The notes under the pieces were generated by a model. The model was not told where the DNA came from, did not search any database, and saw nothing but the letters and a program-made list of their open reading frames with translations. From positions 62,001-126,000 of the forward strand of contig NZ_JAEMUH010000004.1 of assembly GCF_016461785.1 (NCBI RefSeq): a stretch of 64,000 nucleotides of DNA, given 5' to 3'. This document shows, one piece after another, positions 63,932-64,000 of the stretch (the stretch's first letter is position 1; the number at the start of each line of letters is the position of its first letter). A program made the position numbers and the translations under genes. This stretch comes from Marinomonas ostreistagni. Lineage in GTDB: Bacteria; Pseudomonadota; Gammaproteobacteria; Pseudomonadales; Marinomonadaceae.

Positions 63932-64000
63932 GACACGAAAAATTATTATTGATACGGATCCAGGCATCGATGATGCAATGGCGATCTTTTTTGCTTTTCA
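63932..64000 (+). CDS. Inosine-uridine-type nucleoside hydrolase, N-terminal fragment
   Basis: The visible 23 residues begin MTRKIIIDTDPGIDDAMAIF, the calcium-binding DTDPGIDDA signature of ribonucleoside hydrolases that split nucleosides into base and ribose. GAGAGAAC precedes the ATG. The gene runs off the end of the window. Confidence 0.92.

Overview
The window reads as chromosomal DNA of a free-living marine gammaproteobacterium, most likely a Marinomonas-like member of the Oceanospirillales. The basis is gene content and order: ihfB-lapA-lapB-pyrF, rnt and motY next to argG, cydABX followed by cydDC, tRNA genes with encoded CCA, and moderate GC. The assignment is inferred from remembered family resemblance, not from a search. 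No insertion sequence, prophage, integrase or CRISPR array is visible. The window is cut inside a gene at both ends.

Left part (1-19 kb). A Tim44-like fragment and trpS are followed by a two-gene alkylation-repair unit (AlkB-type dioxygenase; AraC-fused methyltransferase), tRNA-Ala, an EAL-HDOD signalling protein and tRNA-Leu. Next come gsk, moeB, trxB, ppa and the conserved block ihfB-lapA-lapB-pyrF. A secreted ComEA-like HhH protein, a SulP transporter paired with a persulfide-dioxygenase-like hydrolase, uvrB, tRNA-Val and a divergent LysR/MFS pair follow. The MFS gene contains a run of 10 G and its LysR partner a run of 8 C.

Centre (19.2-34 kb). Eleven closely packed genes form a complete chemosensory operon: a short membrane receptor-like protein, a STAS protein, a receiver-PP2C-HATPase switch protein, cheY, cheA, cheW, a soluble double-PAS receptor ending in GWEEF, a membrane receptor, cheR, cheD and cheB. 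Three features deserve attention. A RsbU/RsbW-style partner switch is built into the operon. CheA carries a ladder of GFGFFDD repeats where the P2 domain would be. The first receptor-like protein and CheD end in the same nine residues. A dCACHE-GGDEF diguanylate cyclase follows, and probably shares the signalling theme.

Right part (34-64 kb). fdhD, a FAN1-like nuclease, a MepM-like endopeptidase, a divergent RsgA paralogue, a phosphatase-lipid kinase fusion, a hypothetical lipoprotein and a HisA that looks like the eukaryotic HIS6 type come first. arfB and the cytochrome bd operon (cydA, cydB, a 38-residue cydX, cydD, cydC) follow, then a lipoprotein esterase and a YdcH protein. A 991-residue fusion of a PLP aminotransferase with a 2-hydroxyacid dehydrogenase then precedes a type-2 glycerate kinase. 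Together these could convert serine (or phosphoserine) through hydroxypyruvate to phosphoglycerate. The end holds a giant AsmA-like DUF748 protein, ybaN, rnt, motY, argG, and a ribokinase followed by the start of a nucleoside hydrolase, a nucleoside-salvage pair.

The best candidates for undescribed biology are the chemosensory operon with its shared tails, CheA repeats and partner switch; the aminotransferase-dehydrogenase fusion; and the eukaryote-type HisA.
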